The notes beneath the pieces are model-generated. The model was not told where the DNA came from and ran no database searches. It saw only the letters and a program-made list of their open reading frames with translations. Made by a program: the position numbers and the translations under genes. Of a stretch of 64,000 nucleotides of DNA, positions 32,642 to 42,995 are shown one piece after another. The stretch is from Cylindrotheca closterium. Its lineage: Eukaryota > Bacillariophyta > Bacillariophyceae > Bacillariales > Bacillariaceae. How positions within the stretch are numbered: the stretch's first letter is position 1; the number at the start of each line of letters is the position of its first letter. Where the stretch lies: the NCBI GenBank assembly GCA_933822405.4, contig CAKOGP040000180.1, positions 1 to 64,000 on the forward strand. Reading direction: 5' to 3'.

Positions 32642-33376
32642 TCAACAATCCAATACTGTCACTTCAAAGAATAATAGTCCACCTCTTCCAGCACCAACAT
32701 CACGTCCTCCGTACCCAGCATTTGGAGGAACGATGAGATACCGCTTCCCGCCTTGTCGCATACCCATAATGCCAATATCCCAACCCTTCACAACTTCGCC
32801 TCGACCTATTCGAAATTTGAAGTCATTGGACGAATCCAGAATCTTGCCATAGCGGTGTATAGCTCTGAGTATGTACGTCACTCGAATTTTCTTCCTCTCT
32901 TGCACGGAAGGGCCCTTACCAATGACCACGTCTCTGTATTGCACTCCTTTAGCCATGGTCTTAAATTCTGTGTTCGAATTGTCCTTCTTGTCGACGGAAT
33001 CTTTCGGTTTCCTTTCCTTTGCTGAATTGACCGTATTTGACTGTGTTACTGTCGTTTCCTGTTTTGTGAGCGCCTTGGCTTTTTTTTGCTCTTTTCGGTG
33101 CTTCTTTTTCTTCTGAAGTCTTTCTATTCTCTGTTTCTCTTTTTCGGATATGTCAGTTTTGGTCACGCTTTCTGATGACTCTTTTGCTCTGCTGTTGGAT
33201 GGTTCGACTAGAGTCTTTTCCAAAGACGTCTTTGCTTTCTTCGCGGAATCGCTTTCCCCTATTGAACTCTCGTCGTTCTCTGTCACGGAAAGGCGGCGAT
33301 TGGGCTGAGATTGATTGTAACTTTGTTCAAGCGACTCATCATTATCGCTGTTTGACCTCTTTCGTCTGCGCCCCAT
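32642..33376 (-). CDS. nuclear FKBP-type peptidyl-prolyl isomerase
   Basis: Single exon, 244 residues. The N-terminal 135 residues are charged and basic (MGRRRKRSNSD at the start, a KKKKHRKEQKKAK tract near 90-103), like the nucleolar/nuclear FKBPs (Fpr3/Fpr4, FKBP46). The C-terminal domain (about 138-244) is FKBP: GVQYRDVVIGKGPSVQERKK, then VTYILRA, FKFRIGRGEVVKGWDIGIMGM, GGKRYLIVPPNAGYGGR and the final strand FFEVTVLDC. The family catalyses cis-trans isomerisation of Xaa-Pro bonds and binds FK506; nuclear members act as histone chaperones. The pocket residues W and Y in VKGWD and GYGGR are present. Confidence 0.92.
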   Translation of the reverse strand: MGRRRKRSNSDNDESLEQSYNQSQPNRRLSVTENDESSIGESDSAKKAKTSLEKTLVEPSNSRAKESSESVTKTDISEKEKQRIERLQKKKKHRKEQKKAKALTKQETTVTQSNTVNSAKERKPKDSVDKKDNSNTEFKTMAKGVQYRDVVIGKGPSVQERKKIRVTYILRAIHRYGKILDSSNDFKFRIGRGEVVKGWDIGIMGMRQGGKRYLIVPPNAGYGGRDVGAGRGGLLFFEVTVLDC

Positions 33377-33598
33377 AGAATCTCAAAAAGTGTTTGATTG
33401 GTGATGATGGGGAGAAAATACTGTACTTGTAAATTGTAAATGACGGCAACTCTCGTGTTCACATCTTTCATTTTGAGTGGTTGATGGAACAAGCAATTCA
33501 AAGATCGCGCATTCATTCGCGCGAAGAAAGATACCACTTCGATCAAGAATACTGGTAGATTCTTCGATCAATTTTGAAACGTGTGATAATCTCTTGGC

Positions 33599-34738
33599 CT
33601 AGCTTGTTCGCAACCAAGCTAGAATTGAAGCAACACCCATGTCCAGAATGGTTTGGTTCTTCCTTGGTTTCAGCATCACTGAATCAAATACTGTAGAATT
33701 TGAACCATCCAGCTGCTTGATCCAAGGAAACAAGCGTGAGTTCAATATTTTCGCGTTTGGGTTGGCCAGAGTTGGCCAGAGACAAAAAGTAGAGGGGCCA
33801 CAAATTGCCATTGATGTTGCTCTAATGAGGCGAAAGTAGTCGACCGCGATGGATCCATTGGTTGGAATCGATATTCTTGCGTTGGGAAAGGACTGACTCA
33901 AGTACTCAACAAGATCGTCGACAAGAATTTGGCACGTCGCTGCAAACAAGACGTCTCGAGATCTGGCATTCTTGCCAGCTTTATTGCCGTTGAGTACGTT
34001 GGATAATACCACAATGCTTATGTTGTCTTCCCGATCATGCTTCGCTTGAATCAGACGCACAAAGGTAGAGTGTGGTAAGATGCCATACTTTTCTGTATGA
34101 AGTCCAAGAATATCTCCACATCTGTAATGCAGTGCTACGTCAAACGAACCCTCATCATAGTCTGAGGCATGTCTTACAGTCCCTTGTAGATCATCAATAA
34201 CGATCGGGACAACCAGTCCAATTTCCCCTGTTGCACATTGATGCGGGTGATTGGAGTCACAGACATCACAGATTTCTGCAACTGATTTTGTCTTGGATAC
34301 CACATGTCTCGCATCGGATTCAGAGTCTATGCGCTCTTGTGCCAGTCTACTCATGATACTACCCCTGTTTCCAGTGTCTTTATGCGTGGGGCAGACATAC
34401 AGGAAATCAGCTCCTATTGCCATTGCCATGATATTTGCATGGTACAATCGTGACAGCTTGTTTCCAATATTGAGGTCGCTGCAACAATTCTGAAGATAGT
34501 AAACTATCTCCACACCATCTCCCTTTGCTCCCATCATTGCTTTGCAAACCGATTGATTGCGTCCATTTACATAAGCGCGGGTGTCTGATGCCACAATTGT
34601 CAATGATTTTTTGTCGGTCTTTGAAATTGTTTCCTCCTTTTCGACAACAATCCTCTTGTTTTCCGGCGACGTAAACCATATAACGAAACTCGAAGCTATA
34701 ACGCATAGAGATAGCAAAGAAACAAGTTGATTCCTCAT
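33599..34738 (-). CDS. type II membrane glycosyltransferase, fucosyltransferase-like
   Basis: Single exon, 379 residues. A short basic start (MRN) and a hydrophobic anchor (about 4-22, LVSLLSLCVIASSFVIWF) give the type II topology of Golgi enzymes. The lumenal part has HYRCGD at about residue 204, matching the H-x-R-x-G-D motif that binds GDP-fucose in alpha-1,2/1,6-fucosyltransferases (GT11/GT23/GT37). A later segment, YFRLIRATSMAICGPSTFCLWPTLANP, fits the family's C-terminal substrate loop. Several Cys (NCCSD, CDVCDSNHPHQC) suggest disulfides. It probably acts in the Golgi on protein or polysaccharide glycans. The exact GT family is not certain. Confidence 0.65.
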   Translation of the reverse strand: MRNQLVSLLSLCVIASSFVIWFTSPENKRIVVEKEETISKTDKKSLTIVASDTRAYVNGRNQSVCKAMMGAKGDGVEIVYYLQNCCSDLNIGNKLSRLYHANIMAMAIGADFLYVCPTHKDTGNRGSIMSRLAQERIDSESDARHVVSKTKSVAEICDVCDSNHPHQCATGEIGLVVPIVIDDLQGTVRHASDYDEGSFDVALHYRCGDILGLHTEKYGILPHSTFVRLIQAKHDREDNISIVVLSNVLNGNKAGKNARSRDVLFAATCQILVDDLVEYLSQSFPNARISIPTNGSIAVDYFRLIRATSMAICGPSTFCLWPTLANPNAKILNSRLFPWIKQLDGSNSTVFDSVMLKPRKNQTILDMGVASILAWLRTS

Positions 34739-34828
34739 ATGCCATGGCTATTATTACTTGACTTTGCCAGCGTGTTTATTTGTATGTCCTCACGATTTCA
34801 GATTGATTCCTGCGATTTCTATACCACC

Positions 34829-34922
34829 GTACCAGGTACCGGTAGTGTACGTGCACCCGGTACCCACGAACCGGATACCAGGTGTACCAGTACTGCCTGC
34901 CGCACTGGTACGATAGTACCAA
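34829..34922. repeat. GTACC/ACCGGTAC-rich promoter segment
   Basis: In about 95 bp the strings GTACC, GGTACC, ACCGGTA, ACCAGGTAC and GGTAC recur about ten times in both orientations. It lies about 90 bp upstream of the fucosyltransferase-like start codon and beyond the 3' end of the LRR gene. It is the densest example of a motif dispersed through spacers in this window. Confidence 0.7.
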
Positions 34923-34978
34923 GGACGGACGACCCTTGATATAAAGGCATAAAATTCAAATTATATTACGAGAAAACT

Positions 34979-36487
34979 TTACGACTTTTGAGTTGGATTT
35001 TGTTCGAACAATCCGACGGAGTCGAGAATTGATAATGTGACTTCTGGTGAAAAGAGAGATTTGAGGAAAGTGCTGTTGTAACGAAGAGCATCCTTCAATA
35101 GTCTCTTCTCGTGTCTACTGATGCGGCATCCATCGCACTTCAGATTCTTGATTGCATTATTGGATTTTAAGAGATCAATCAAGATATCGGCTCCTTCATT
35201 TCCAAATTTGTTCTTGCTGAGGTTAATTGATTGAAGTTTCTCGTTGCCCTCAATGGCTTCAGCCAGCAGTTCGATTGACATTTCATCAAGTCCACAATCA
35301 AAAAGAACAAGCCGGACGAGGTTTGTGCATCTCTGGATTCCAAACATAAGCTTTGCCATAGCCTTTTCCGAGATTTTCTCTTCCGAAACATTGATGCTTT
35401 CTAACGTCGTCGCTTTCGCTAGATTACCCAAGAAAAATCGCATGCCCTTGTCCGTCATATGCGTGTTTTGAAGGCGCACGGATTGTAGCTGCATCAGTGG
35501 AATGGCAGAGGCAACAATGTTTGAAGAGTGGTCACTAAGATTGCATGATTCAATAGCAATATGTTTGACTGATCGGCAGTGTTGGAGACCAATGAAGAGC
35601 ACCGCAAGCCCAGATTCCGCAAATGTGCATCGCTTCATGCAAAACTTTTTGACTTTTGTGTTCTTCATCAAAGCTGTGTAGAGTTCGACTGCAATATCTT
35701 TGGTAATCTCAGCCCTACGGAATTCAAGCTGAACGATCGATTCATTTTTGTCCAGTCCTTCGATCAAGATCTCAAAACTCACAGGGTCGCAATTTTTCTC
35801 ATTCAGAACCAACTTCTGAATGTGTGTATTTCGACGAATCGCTTTGGCAAGGTCAGTTGGCGAGTATCTGATCAACGAGTTTTCTCCAAGCTCAATTTCC
35901 TTTAGGCCAGGAGTGTTGGTCAGAAGTTTTTTCTCCTTTATTTGTTGTGCTTTTGCCTTTTTCTTAAGGTATTCTTCATCATCGTATTCCTCTTCATCAG
36001 AACCGTCGAACGAATCTCCAGAATAGTCAGACTCTGATTCGGAACCATCCTCAGACCCCTCCTCGTCCGGATAGGATTCTGAACGAGGGCGGCGCCTTCT
36101 ACGACTCTTTTCTTGCTTCTCACTAGTTACATGCTCATTCATATCGTGTTCGTCAGCTTCACTGCGGATACTGTCTTCGTCTTCTGTTTTCATGACAGTC
36201 CGTTTCTTCTTCACTTTCCGTCTGGGTGCCGTGCCTTCTTCCTTTCTTTCCACAGTCGTCTCCGTGGAAGCTAGCTTGTTTTCACCATCCCTTTCGCCGA
36301 CTGTTGTTTCTTCCATTCTGGATGAAGGATTTCCAGAATCGTCAGCTTCATTTTCATCGGCACCAAACGCTGCAAAAATTTTGTTCTCAATGTCCTGTCG
36401 GCTTTGGGAATCTTTAGCTTCATTAGAAAGCTCAGAATTTTTGCCTTCATCGTTCGATGAAGTAACACTGGGATCTGTCGATGTCAT
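34979..36487 (-). CDS. leucine-rich repeat (RNI-type) protein with acidic N-terminus
   Basis: Single exon, 502 residues from the ATG at 36487. Residues 1-185 are disordered, with alternating basic (APRRKVKKKRT, KSRRRRRPRS) and acidic (DEEGSEDGSESESD, DGSDEEEYDDEEY) blocks. From about 200 there are RNI-type leucine-rich repeats of about 28 residues (x-L-x-x-L-x-L-x-x-N/C), for example IQKLVLNEKNCDPVS, LESINVSEEKISEKAM, LVRLVLFDCGLDEMS and LQSINLSKNKFGNEGA, as in ribonuclease inhibitor and RanGAP. The repeats form a protein-binding horseshoe. No catalytic arginine finger like that of RanGAP is evident. Nuclear localisation is suggested by the basic blocks. Confidence 0.78.
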   Translation of the reverse strand: MTSTDPSVTSSNDEGKNSELSNEAKDSQSRQDIENKIFAAFGADENEADDSGNPSSRMEETTVGERDGENKLASTETTVERKEEGTAPRRKVKKKRTVMKTEDEDSIRSEADEHDMNEHVTSEKQEKSRRRRRPRSESYPDEEGSEDGSESESDYSGDSFDGSDEEEYDDEEYLKKKAKAQQIKEKKLLTNTPGLKEIELGENSLIRYSPTDLAKAIRRNTHIQKLVLNEKNCDPVSFEILIEGLDKNESIVQLEFRRAEITKDIAVELYTALMKNTKVKKFCMKRCTFAESGLAVLFIGLQHCRSVKHIAIESCNLSDHSSNIVASAIPLMQLQSVRLQNTHMTDKGMRFFLGNLAKATTLESINVSEEKISEKAMAKLMFGIQRCTNLVRLVLFDCGLDEMSIELLAEAIEGNEKLQSINLSKNKFGNEGADILIDLLKSNNAIKNLKCDGCRISRHEKRLLKDALRYNSTFLKSLFSPEVTLSILDSVGLFEQNPTQKS

Positions 36488-36659
36488 TCTAAAGTGAAGA
36501 GAATGAGGATTTCCTGGCCACCTGAAACGGCAAGAAACCAAGACGACTGCGGCTTCCTTCTGTACCTACAACAGCGAAATATGTTGGAGGGAAGGTTGGG
36601 ATACCGGATACAGTACACGTAGTCAGTCTTGTATTCAACGCACATGGAAGCGCAGCTAT

Positions 36660-36778
36660 NNNNNNNNNNNNNNNNNNNNNNNNNNNNNNNNNNNNNNNNN
36701 NNNNNNNNNNNNNNNNNNNNNNNNNNNNNNNNNNNNNNNNNNNNNNNNNNNNNNNNNNNNNNNNNNNNNNNNNNNNNN
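36660..36778. other. assembly gap (119 N)
   Basis: A run of 119 N lies between the LRR gene and the ITPase gene, in their shared promoter region. Neither coding sequence appears to be interrupted. The flanks carry no obvious repeat that would explain the gap. Confidence 0.99.
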
Positions 36779-36828
36779 GCCTGAGTTGTTTTAAAAATTG
36801 GGCAAGGCCAAGCTTGAAGAGACAAAAT

Positions 36829-37532
36829 ATGTCAAAGCCAAAAATCACCTTCGTCACTGGGAACAAAAAGAAACTCGAGGAGGTCAAGCAGATTCTTGAA
36901 AATGGCGAAGAGCTACCATTTGAGCTCACCAATAGCAAAATTGACCTTCCAGAACTTCAGGGGGATCCTTTCGATATTGCCAGAGAGAAATGTATTTTAG
37001 CTGCAAAAGCAGTCAATGGCGCCGTACTCACAGAGGACACATCACTGTGTTTCAATGCCTTGAACTCAATGCCAGGAGTGTATATCAAGTGGTTCTTGGA
37101 GAAGTGTGGACACGAGGGACTAAACAAGATGCTGGATGGATTCGACGATCGATCGGCTTATGCGATGACAATTGTTGCCTATGCAGAGGGGCCGGACAAA
37201 GAAGGTACGAGTGGAAATGGTTTCAAGATGGCAACAACTGCAATCGTCATTCCAGCTTCTCACTTGTCTCTTCTTCCATTCTTCTGCATTCTTTCTCGTT
37301 TGTCTTTTTCCACTCTTTCTTAGTCATGTTGTTTGATGGAAGAACCAGTGGACAAATTGTCCGCCCTCGCGGGCCACTAGATTTTGGATGGGATCCAATT
37401 TTCGAACCAGACGAAGGTGCAGGAAAAACGTACGCCGAGATGACAAAAGAGTCCAAAAATTCAATCAGTCACCGTGGCCGCTCTTTTGAAAAGGTCCGCC
37501 AGTTTTTGTCAGAGAATGGACCAAAATCTTAG
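36829..37532 (+). CDS. ITPA: inosine triphosphate pyrophosphatase (ITPase/HAM1)
   Basis: Two exons (36829-37204, 37324-37532; 119-bp intron with pyrimidine-rich 3' half), 194 residues, exactly the length of human ITPA. Start chosen at the first ATG, giving the family N-terminus [14 protein letters not shown]. Other landmarks: [33 protein letters not shown], then across the intron [41 protein letters not shown]. The enzyme hydrolyses ITP, dITP and XTP to monophosphates, cleansing the nucleotide pool of deaminated purines; it is cytosolic and acts as a dimer. An AATAAA signal overlaps the region just after the stop codon. Confidence 0.96.
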
Positions 37533-37705
37533 AATAAAGAAGAATTGAGCTGCATATTCGTACATTGAAACACTGTATTGGTGCTTGTCATCGTTGATAA
37601 ATTGACTATTTTCCCCTCCACTATTCAGAAGTTTGACATCTTCGGCGATCGTTGTCGATTCTGTCCCATTATATTTTCCAATGAGACCTCTTTACAGAGA
37701 CTTCA

Positions 37706-38635
37706 TTAGGCGGATCCGACCAAGAAGACCTTGTCAAGGTTGTACTTTGGCATGTTTCCGTCAGATGATTTGAAAAGACTTGAAGCAACTTGGTTCGTTT
37801 CCACAACCGGCATGATTGCCAACCGTTCTACCTTACTGAAGTCATTTTTGGCGAAGCAAACCCGATAGAGGTCCAAAAGATTAGAAACTTGAACTGGAGG
37901 TGGGCTCTTATCTGGATTTTGTCGGTTCCATTCTTTGAGCAGGTCCGCTCGGTTGAAATACCTGGGTTCTCTTCCATTTTCGAGGACTAACGTGTCAAAA
38001 TGAAAGAGTGGCACACGTCCTCGCTGTGACCATTTACCCTTATCACCTCCATCCAGTTCCTTTGCATCCTCCACCCCCTCCGAAGATGCCACTATTTCAT
38101 TGAATGTAACCATCGTGGCGCCATTATTTGTAGCCTCTCGCTGCGTCTTCCGCAATGCAAGTTGCAGTGCGACTGCTAGTGGAACAACTACTATATTTGC
38201 ATTGGACCAGATCTCTGAACCTTTCTTGTCCTTCTTTCGAGCGTCCTGTAGTGCTTGGGCCGCAACATCAAAACTCAAGAAGAAGTATCCCGTAGCTGAC
38301 GATTGGCCATCGAATATCATGAAAGGTATCCCATCAGGATTCACAATGCAAAATGTTGGAATCGAACGAAGTCGCAGCAATAGATCTTGTGTGGAGGGTT
38401 GATCAGCCGTTGCTTCTTTACCCAAAGACGAGGTCCCTAAAGCCACCAATGCCGTACTCTTCAGGATTTGACGGCGCCCATGTGATTCCACTTTGATGTC
38501 TTCCAAGGCGTTGACACAATCATTATGGTGGTTGCAGCAAACTGTTCCTTGCCTGCCTTGAGGGCCTTGGAATCCGAATGTCAGGGTGAGCAGTAGCAGG
38601 AAAATTGAAGAAACCCATTTTAAGTGCTGAAGCAT
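37706..38635 (-). CDS. Tic22-like plastid protein
   Basis: Single exon, 309 residues. A signal peptide (about 1-22, WVSSIFLLLLTLTFG) ends at TFG-FQGP, with Phe at the plastid cleavage position. The Tic22 domain spans about residues 75-305: IPTFCIVNPDGIPFMI, GYFFLSFDVAAQALQDA, VVVPLAVALQLA, VPLFHFDTLVL and PLFHFDTL-type strands, ending NLDKVFLVGSA. Tic22 proteins work between the two innermost envelope membranes in plastid protein import, or as periplasmic chaperones in cyanobacteria. Between presequence and domain there is GRRQILKSTALVALGTSS followed by ATA-D, which looks like a twin-arginine thylakoid signal. That would place the mature protein in the lumen; this is inference. Confidence 0.75.
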   Translation of the reverse strand: MLQHLKWVSSIFLLLLTLTFGFQGPQGRQGTVCCNHHNDCVNALEDIKVESHGRRQILKSTALVALGTSSLGKEATADQPSTQDLLLRLRSIPTFCIVNPDGIPFMIFDGQSSATGYFFLSFDVAAQALQDARKKDKKGSEIWSNANIVVVPLAVALQLALRKTQREATNNGATMVTFNEIVASSEGVEDAKELDGGDKGKWSQRGRVPLFHFDTLVLENGREPRYFNRADLLKEWNRQNPDKSPPPVQVSNLLDLYRVCFAKNDFSKVERLAIMPVVETNQVASSLFKSSDGNMPKYNLDKVFLVGSA

Positions 38636-38770
38636 GGTGATGTCGATGTATATGTTGAAGAGTGAAAGATTGTGTTTTCATATCATTACTGACATGTCTG
38701 CGCTAGTCAAACTAGTCATCCGTAACATATCGTAATATTCATTTTATGAATGATTCATTAGAGAGATCAT

Positions 38771-39859
38771 TTACCAAACGTCACCACCATCGAAGTCTCC
38801 TCCAGAGTCGTAGTCAAAACCGCCATCATCAAAGAAGCTTTCTGTATCCAGTCCATCATCGTCCCCAAAGTCCTCTAGAGGAACAGTGGAGACACCATCG
38901 CTCGTTATGCCATCCTCATCATCTAACCCAAGATCGAGATCAAGATCTTCATCAGCACTCACATCAATTGATGCAGTGACACCACTGGTCGGTGTTTCTT
39001 CAGGGGAATTATCATCATCATCTTCTCCTCCAACGATGATATCTTCGAGCCCTGTGGTTGCAGATGGTGGTGGTGCACTTGCAGCATCACCGGATTCTTC
39101 CGATTCGTCATCATCGTCTTCAAACGAGTCCAGCCCTAGATCAAGCAAAAAATCATCCAGGTTACCGTCATCATCTTCAGTTTCCTCTTCGGCTTCGTCG
39201 GTTTCAACCTGGTCAGGGGATGTAGCAGCTGCTGTAATTGCTTCGTCCGCCGTAGATCCCAATTGTCCGAACATACCCTCTCCCAGATCTTGTGGTCTAT
39301 CGTCATCATCATCGTCGTCGTCGTCCATAATAAGTGTGTCTCTCTTTTGCTCCTCCTGCATTTCTCTTCTCTGGCGAGCATCCCGACGATTACCAGCTCT
39401 CATAGCAGCTTCGAGTTCTGGAGTTGCCCAGCGACCCTGCTGTTCAATGAATTCCTCCATTGGAACGGGATGTGGATGTGGCGGCGCCCACTTGTGATGC
39501 CATTCAATTTGTTGAAAGTGCGGCCATGGGACTGGATCAGGGTCTGTGTCTGCAATTGGAAGGTCGTGAAAAGGCATATTCTCTGGGGTACGTCCAGGTC
39601 TCATCGTTCCGGGATATTCCATCATTGGGTCATACGAATCAGGCAACTCTGATGTTTCATCCTCTGGGGTGGCGTAACCGGATCCGTTTGGTGCATAAAC
39701 CTTGAGCTCACCATGATGCCTTGCATTCTGCTTCAAACCTGATAACGAAAACTTCGAAAATGTTGTAAACGCTTCAGCTTGCTGTACGAAGGCACAGAGG
39801 CACGACAACAGTACCAAAGTGCAAAGAATCCGCGAATGATTTTTCCTGACTGTTATCAT
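38771..39859 (-). CDS. acidic plastid-targeted protein of unknown function
   Basis: Single exon, 362 residues from the ATG at 39859. Signal peptide MITVRKNHSRILCTLVLLSC then CAFVQQAEA-FTTFSKF, a textbook diatom plastid motif with Phe at +1 and Ser/basic residues after. Mid-part (about 85-165) has an ordered look with Trp and His (DPVPWPHFQQIEWHHKWAPPHPHP) and an Arg-rich helix (AAMRAGNRRDARQRREMQEEQKR). From about 170 to the end there is extreme Asp/Glu enrichment with short DLDLDLGL repeats, ending FDGGDVW. I do not recognise the family; stroma-located acidic proteins of this kind occur in stramenopiles. The sense strand of the acidic tract is GAT/GAC/GAA-rich and gives a long Ser-rich antisense frame, which I ignore. 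Confidence 0.7.
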   Translation of the reverse strand: MITVRKNHSRILCTLVLLSCLCAFVQQAEAFTTFSKFSLSGLKQNARHHGELKVYAPNGSGYATPEDETSELPDSYDPMMEYPGTMRPGRTPENMPFHDLPIADTDPDPVPWPHFQQIEWHHKWAPPHPHPVPMEEFIEQQGRWATPELEAAMRAGNRRDARQRREMQEEQKRDTLIMDDDDDDDDDRPQDLGEGMFGQLGSTADEAITAAATSPDQVETDEAEEETEDDDGNLDDFLLDLGLDSFEDDDDESEESGDAASAPPPSATTGLEDIIVGGEDDDDNSPEETPTSGVTASIDVSADEDLDLDLGLDDEDGITSDGVSTVPLEDFGDDDGLDTESFFDDGGFDYDSGGDFDGGDVW

Positions 39860-40280
39860 TGCATGAATCAAAGATGTGTTTTGATGGTTTGTATATATTG
39901 TTGCTGTGATGTTCGATGATCGACAAAATGAATAATGTTGAATGTTGATGGGTGTGATGTGTGGGGCAGAGAGAAGGACAGACGTTCTTCTCCAATTTCA
40001 GCATCTTGAATCAAGGATGCTTGAATCTGTGTGTACCTTAACCGATCGGGCGTACGAATCACTTACTGTAGGAGCACAGGAGCATTTGTTGCGGGGAGAG
40101 TATCGCATACCCCAGAATTAGACAATTTAACGTTGATCGACTTGCACTTCTGCAGCATTGATTTCAATAGTCGCATGAATGAAGAACATGGTATCTAGAA
40201 TAGAAGAAACAACAACTTTTACAATCCATTTTATAATTTGCTTTTCGACATGATATTTTATATAAGTAACGTTATCCTGC
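39860..40280. other. intergenic region
   Basis: About 420 bp between two minus-strand genes. No gene, tRNA or repeat is visible. Confidence 0.45.
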
Positions 40281-41443
40281 TTATTTTAGCTTCAAACACT
40301 CAGGGAGTTCATCGTAAGAAGGATAACTGGTTTGCGCACCATCCTTTCTAACCGTCATACTGGCTACTCCACACGCATACCCAGCAGCCTCAGCCAGTGA
40401 GAGTCCAGTCGAAAGATAACTAGACAATGCTCCGCAAAATGAGTCTCCTGCACCGACGGTATTTTTCACTGGTTCTTTCCGAGCGGGAAGCTCCTTCGGA
40501 GCATCGGCATACTCAATAGAGAAACCATCGTCTTGCTTTTCCACCACCATAGCACCACGAGATCCCAGAGTTACAATTACTGCACGTCCCACTTTTGGGA
40601 GCAGCGACTTGGCCAATTCCTCTTCTTTGTCGTCCTCGTTACTACCGCACACCTTCTGTAGCTCTGTCTCATTGAGGATCAACAAATCCACATATGGGTA
40701 AAATTCCTTTCCAGGATCTTCAAGCGACCATCCTTCAGGGGCTGGGGCAGTATTCAGCATGGTCATTGCACCAACTTCTTTTCCAGCCTTCAAAGCCTCC
40801 AAAGCCACTTCGGGAATTATTTCAAGTTGAACAACAACCTGAGCAGGTTTGGCTTTCAATACAGCTTCCCGGACATCCTCTTTGTTCAACACATAGTTGG
40901 CACCGGGCGAGACAATAATCTTTGAAAACAAAAAGTGGCGTTTTAGCAACTGAATCAAGACTATGGTTGTAGAATCATGTTCAATCATCTTACCATGTTA
41001 TCTCCCGAGTTTTCGTCCACAACAATGGATGCAACACCCGATGAGACGCCGGGAAGCACTGTTTTGCCTTCGTCGTATTGAACGCCAACTTTCTTGAAGT
41101 TGGAAAGAAGGTCCTCACCAAAGCGGTCATCACCTACTCTGCACACCATTTCAACAGGAGCAAATTGACATAGAGCAGCGGCAACGGCTTGATTACCACC
41201 TTTGCCCCCACAGGCCGTGGCAAAGTCTTTTCCCATCACTGTTTCACCAATGGTTGGCAAAACAGTGGTTGTTGATGTCATATCAAAGTTCGCGCTTCCT
41301 ACTACAAGAATCAAGTTGCTGTCGTCGGTAGTCATCTTCAGTCCAATATTTCTATTCTGTACAATTCTAGGATTGTGAAATGATGCTGAATGCTCGAAGA
41401 GAGAGAGTAGCAAGCCTAATTGAACCGCCTTGGTGAGAATCAT
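40281..41443 (-). CDS. ribokinase (PfkB family) with organelle presequence
   Basis: Two exons (40994-41443, 40281-40919; 74-bp intron), 362 residues. The presequence MILTKAVQLGLLLSLFEHSAS-FHNP has a Phe at the predicted cleavage site, so plastid targeting is likely. The kinase domain has the PfkB signatures: VGSANFDMT, ACGGKGGNQAVAAALC with the GG hinge, VCRVGDDRFGEDLL, LNTAPAP, LILNETELQKVCG, and the C-terminal signature NTVGAGDSFCGAL with the catalytic Asp in GAGD. Ribokinase makes ribose-5-phosphate from ribose and ATP, and needs K+ at a site near the active site. Substrate specificity for ribose follows from the overall pattern; a nucleoside kinase is less likely. Confidence 0.9.
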
Positions 41444-41677
41444 GTTTTTCGTATCAAGAGTGAAAATACTCGTACCAGAATTTTATGGGAATTTGGAATC
41501 ATTGTCATTCAATCCCGCGGCAGACGATGATGTCACAGAAATCTGCAAATTTCCAACGTACGTCATCTCGACCGACCGACAACCTCGAGCCAACGCTTGC
41601 AACGAAAATGACGGTAGCATCTCTATCAATTTCAATCCACAGCTCCTATCAAGGATTGTCAATTCACAGTAGCCCAA

Positions 41678-42403
41678 ATGAAATTCCTTCTCCTTGCTAT
41701 CATCGCCAGTGTTGCTGGAGCCTTCGCTCCTTCCAGTGGAATGGCTCGTCAAGCCACACAGCTTCAAGAAAGTTTCGGACTTGGTCTTGGTGAGGATACT
41801 TACGAGAACCAACCAGATTTGTTGAAGGGTGAAGCTGAATACAAGCAATACATGAACCAAGTCAAGGAAGACAACATGTTGAACCGCAAGGTAGGAATAT
41901 GATAATGAAGTTTTGGAAGCGATTGTAAATTTATGGTTGGTGAATTAACAATTTTCGCTCCTGATCTGCAGTACAACGTTATTCGTCGCGTTCGTGAACT
42001 TGACCTGCTTCAAGCAACCATCGATGCCGGGGTTCTTTCCAAGTTGGAGAAGAACGGTCTTGACTTGGAAACTGTTGAGAAGTTGCTTCCTGTTGCTGAA
42101 GAATTGGGTCTGTTGAGCCTTGCGGCGAATAACCAACAGCTTTTGGTCAACGGTGTTGCCCCTCTTTTGGTTGAAGGTGCCCCCTTCCTTCTGCCTGTTG
42201 TAGCCAAAGCATTGGAAGTTGGTCCTTCTGCTTTCTACCTTGCTGCCGCTGTCAGCGGGGGGCTTGAGGCTTATTTCATTGCCAGCGGTGTTGACGTTCC
42301 ATTGATCGGACTCCCAGCTGGTTTGATCGGTGGACTTCTTCTTGTCCCATTGACCATCGCCACAGCTGGTGCCGGAGTTGCTCTTGGGAGCTTGAAGAAG
42401 TAA
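41678..42403 (+). CDS. plastid membrane protein, DUF1118-like
   Basis: Two exons (41678-41890, 41972-42403; 81-bp intron), 214 residues. The signal peptide MKFLLLAIIASVAGA-FAPSS is a nearly ideal diatom plastid presequence. The mature part has two short helical repeats (VLSKLEKNGLDLETVEKLLPVAEELGLLSLA), typical of the plant chloroplast DUF1118 family, then two or three hydrophobic segments: LLVNGVAPLLVEGAPFLLPVVAKAL, AFYLAAAVSGGLEAYFIA and LIGLPAGLIGGLLLVPLTIATAGAGVA. It is probably a thylakoid or envelope membrane protein. Function is unknown. Confidence 0.8.
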
Positions 42404-42995
42404 ACGAATTCAGCTACATTGTAAACTGGTAAAGGAAAACATAGAAATTCCTTGATTGCAAGGATCCAATGAACTCTCAGTATCTATTTACATGCCTGCA
42501 TTTGTATGTTGAGTTTGGAAGATGTCTGCGTACAAATAAGACTCATTCGCTATCTTAGGCATAACATAGTTTGTACTCTACCGGTATCGCAGAATTGTAT
42601 AGATGTTCTAAAGCAGGAGGAGAGTCCCGATACTGTACTCGCCTTGTGACCTACTGAAGGAAAATATTGTTGAACCCCGGTATTCTATGATTTCGCAATA
42701 GTGAATCGAGTACATATTCTACCAACGAAGAAGATACGGCCACGATATCAGGGAGCCGAAAAAAGAAAAGTGGTGCTAAGGGGCGCCAAACTTAAGCGGT
42801 CGCATTAGTCAAATGCAGAAAAATTCGGTACTGCATACTGCACTGCACCGGACTGCGCCGGTAGGTACGGTATTGCACTGCTACTTACACCATGGCCACT
42901 CCTAGTCCGCTTTTATTAAAAGTGCTTGGATCTGTTTATTTGATGTATTCTTACTTTCGTAGAATCTTGTTCGTGATACAGCGGTTCGAGCGCTG
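42404..42995. other. convergent intergenic region
   Basis: About 590 bp between convergent genes. No gene supported. Contains CTACCGGTATCG near 42579 and a GC-richer cluster of CACCGGACTGCGCCGGTAGGTACGG-type motifs at 42843-42872, part of the dispersed GTACC/CCGG motif family. Confidence 0.45.

Noticed and set aside
38886..39497. Long Ser-rich open frame antisense to the acidic plastid protein
   Set aside because: It is the complement of GAT/GAC/GAA-rich codons, which lack antisense stops. The sense frame has a clear plastid presequence.
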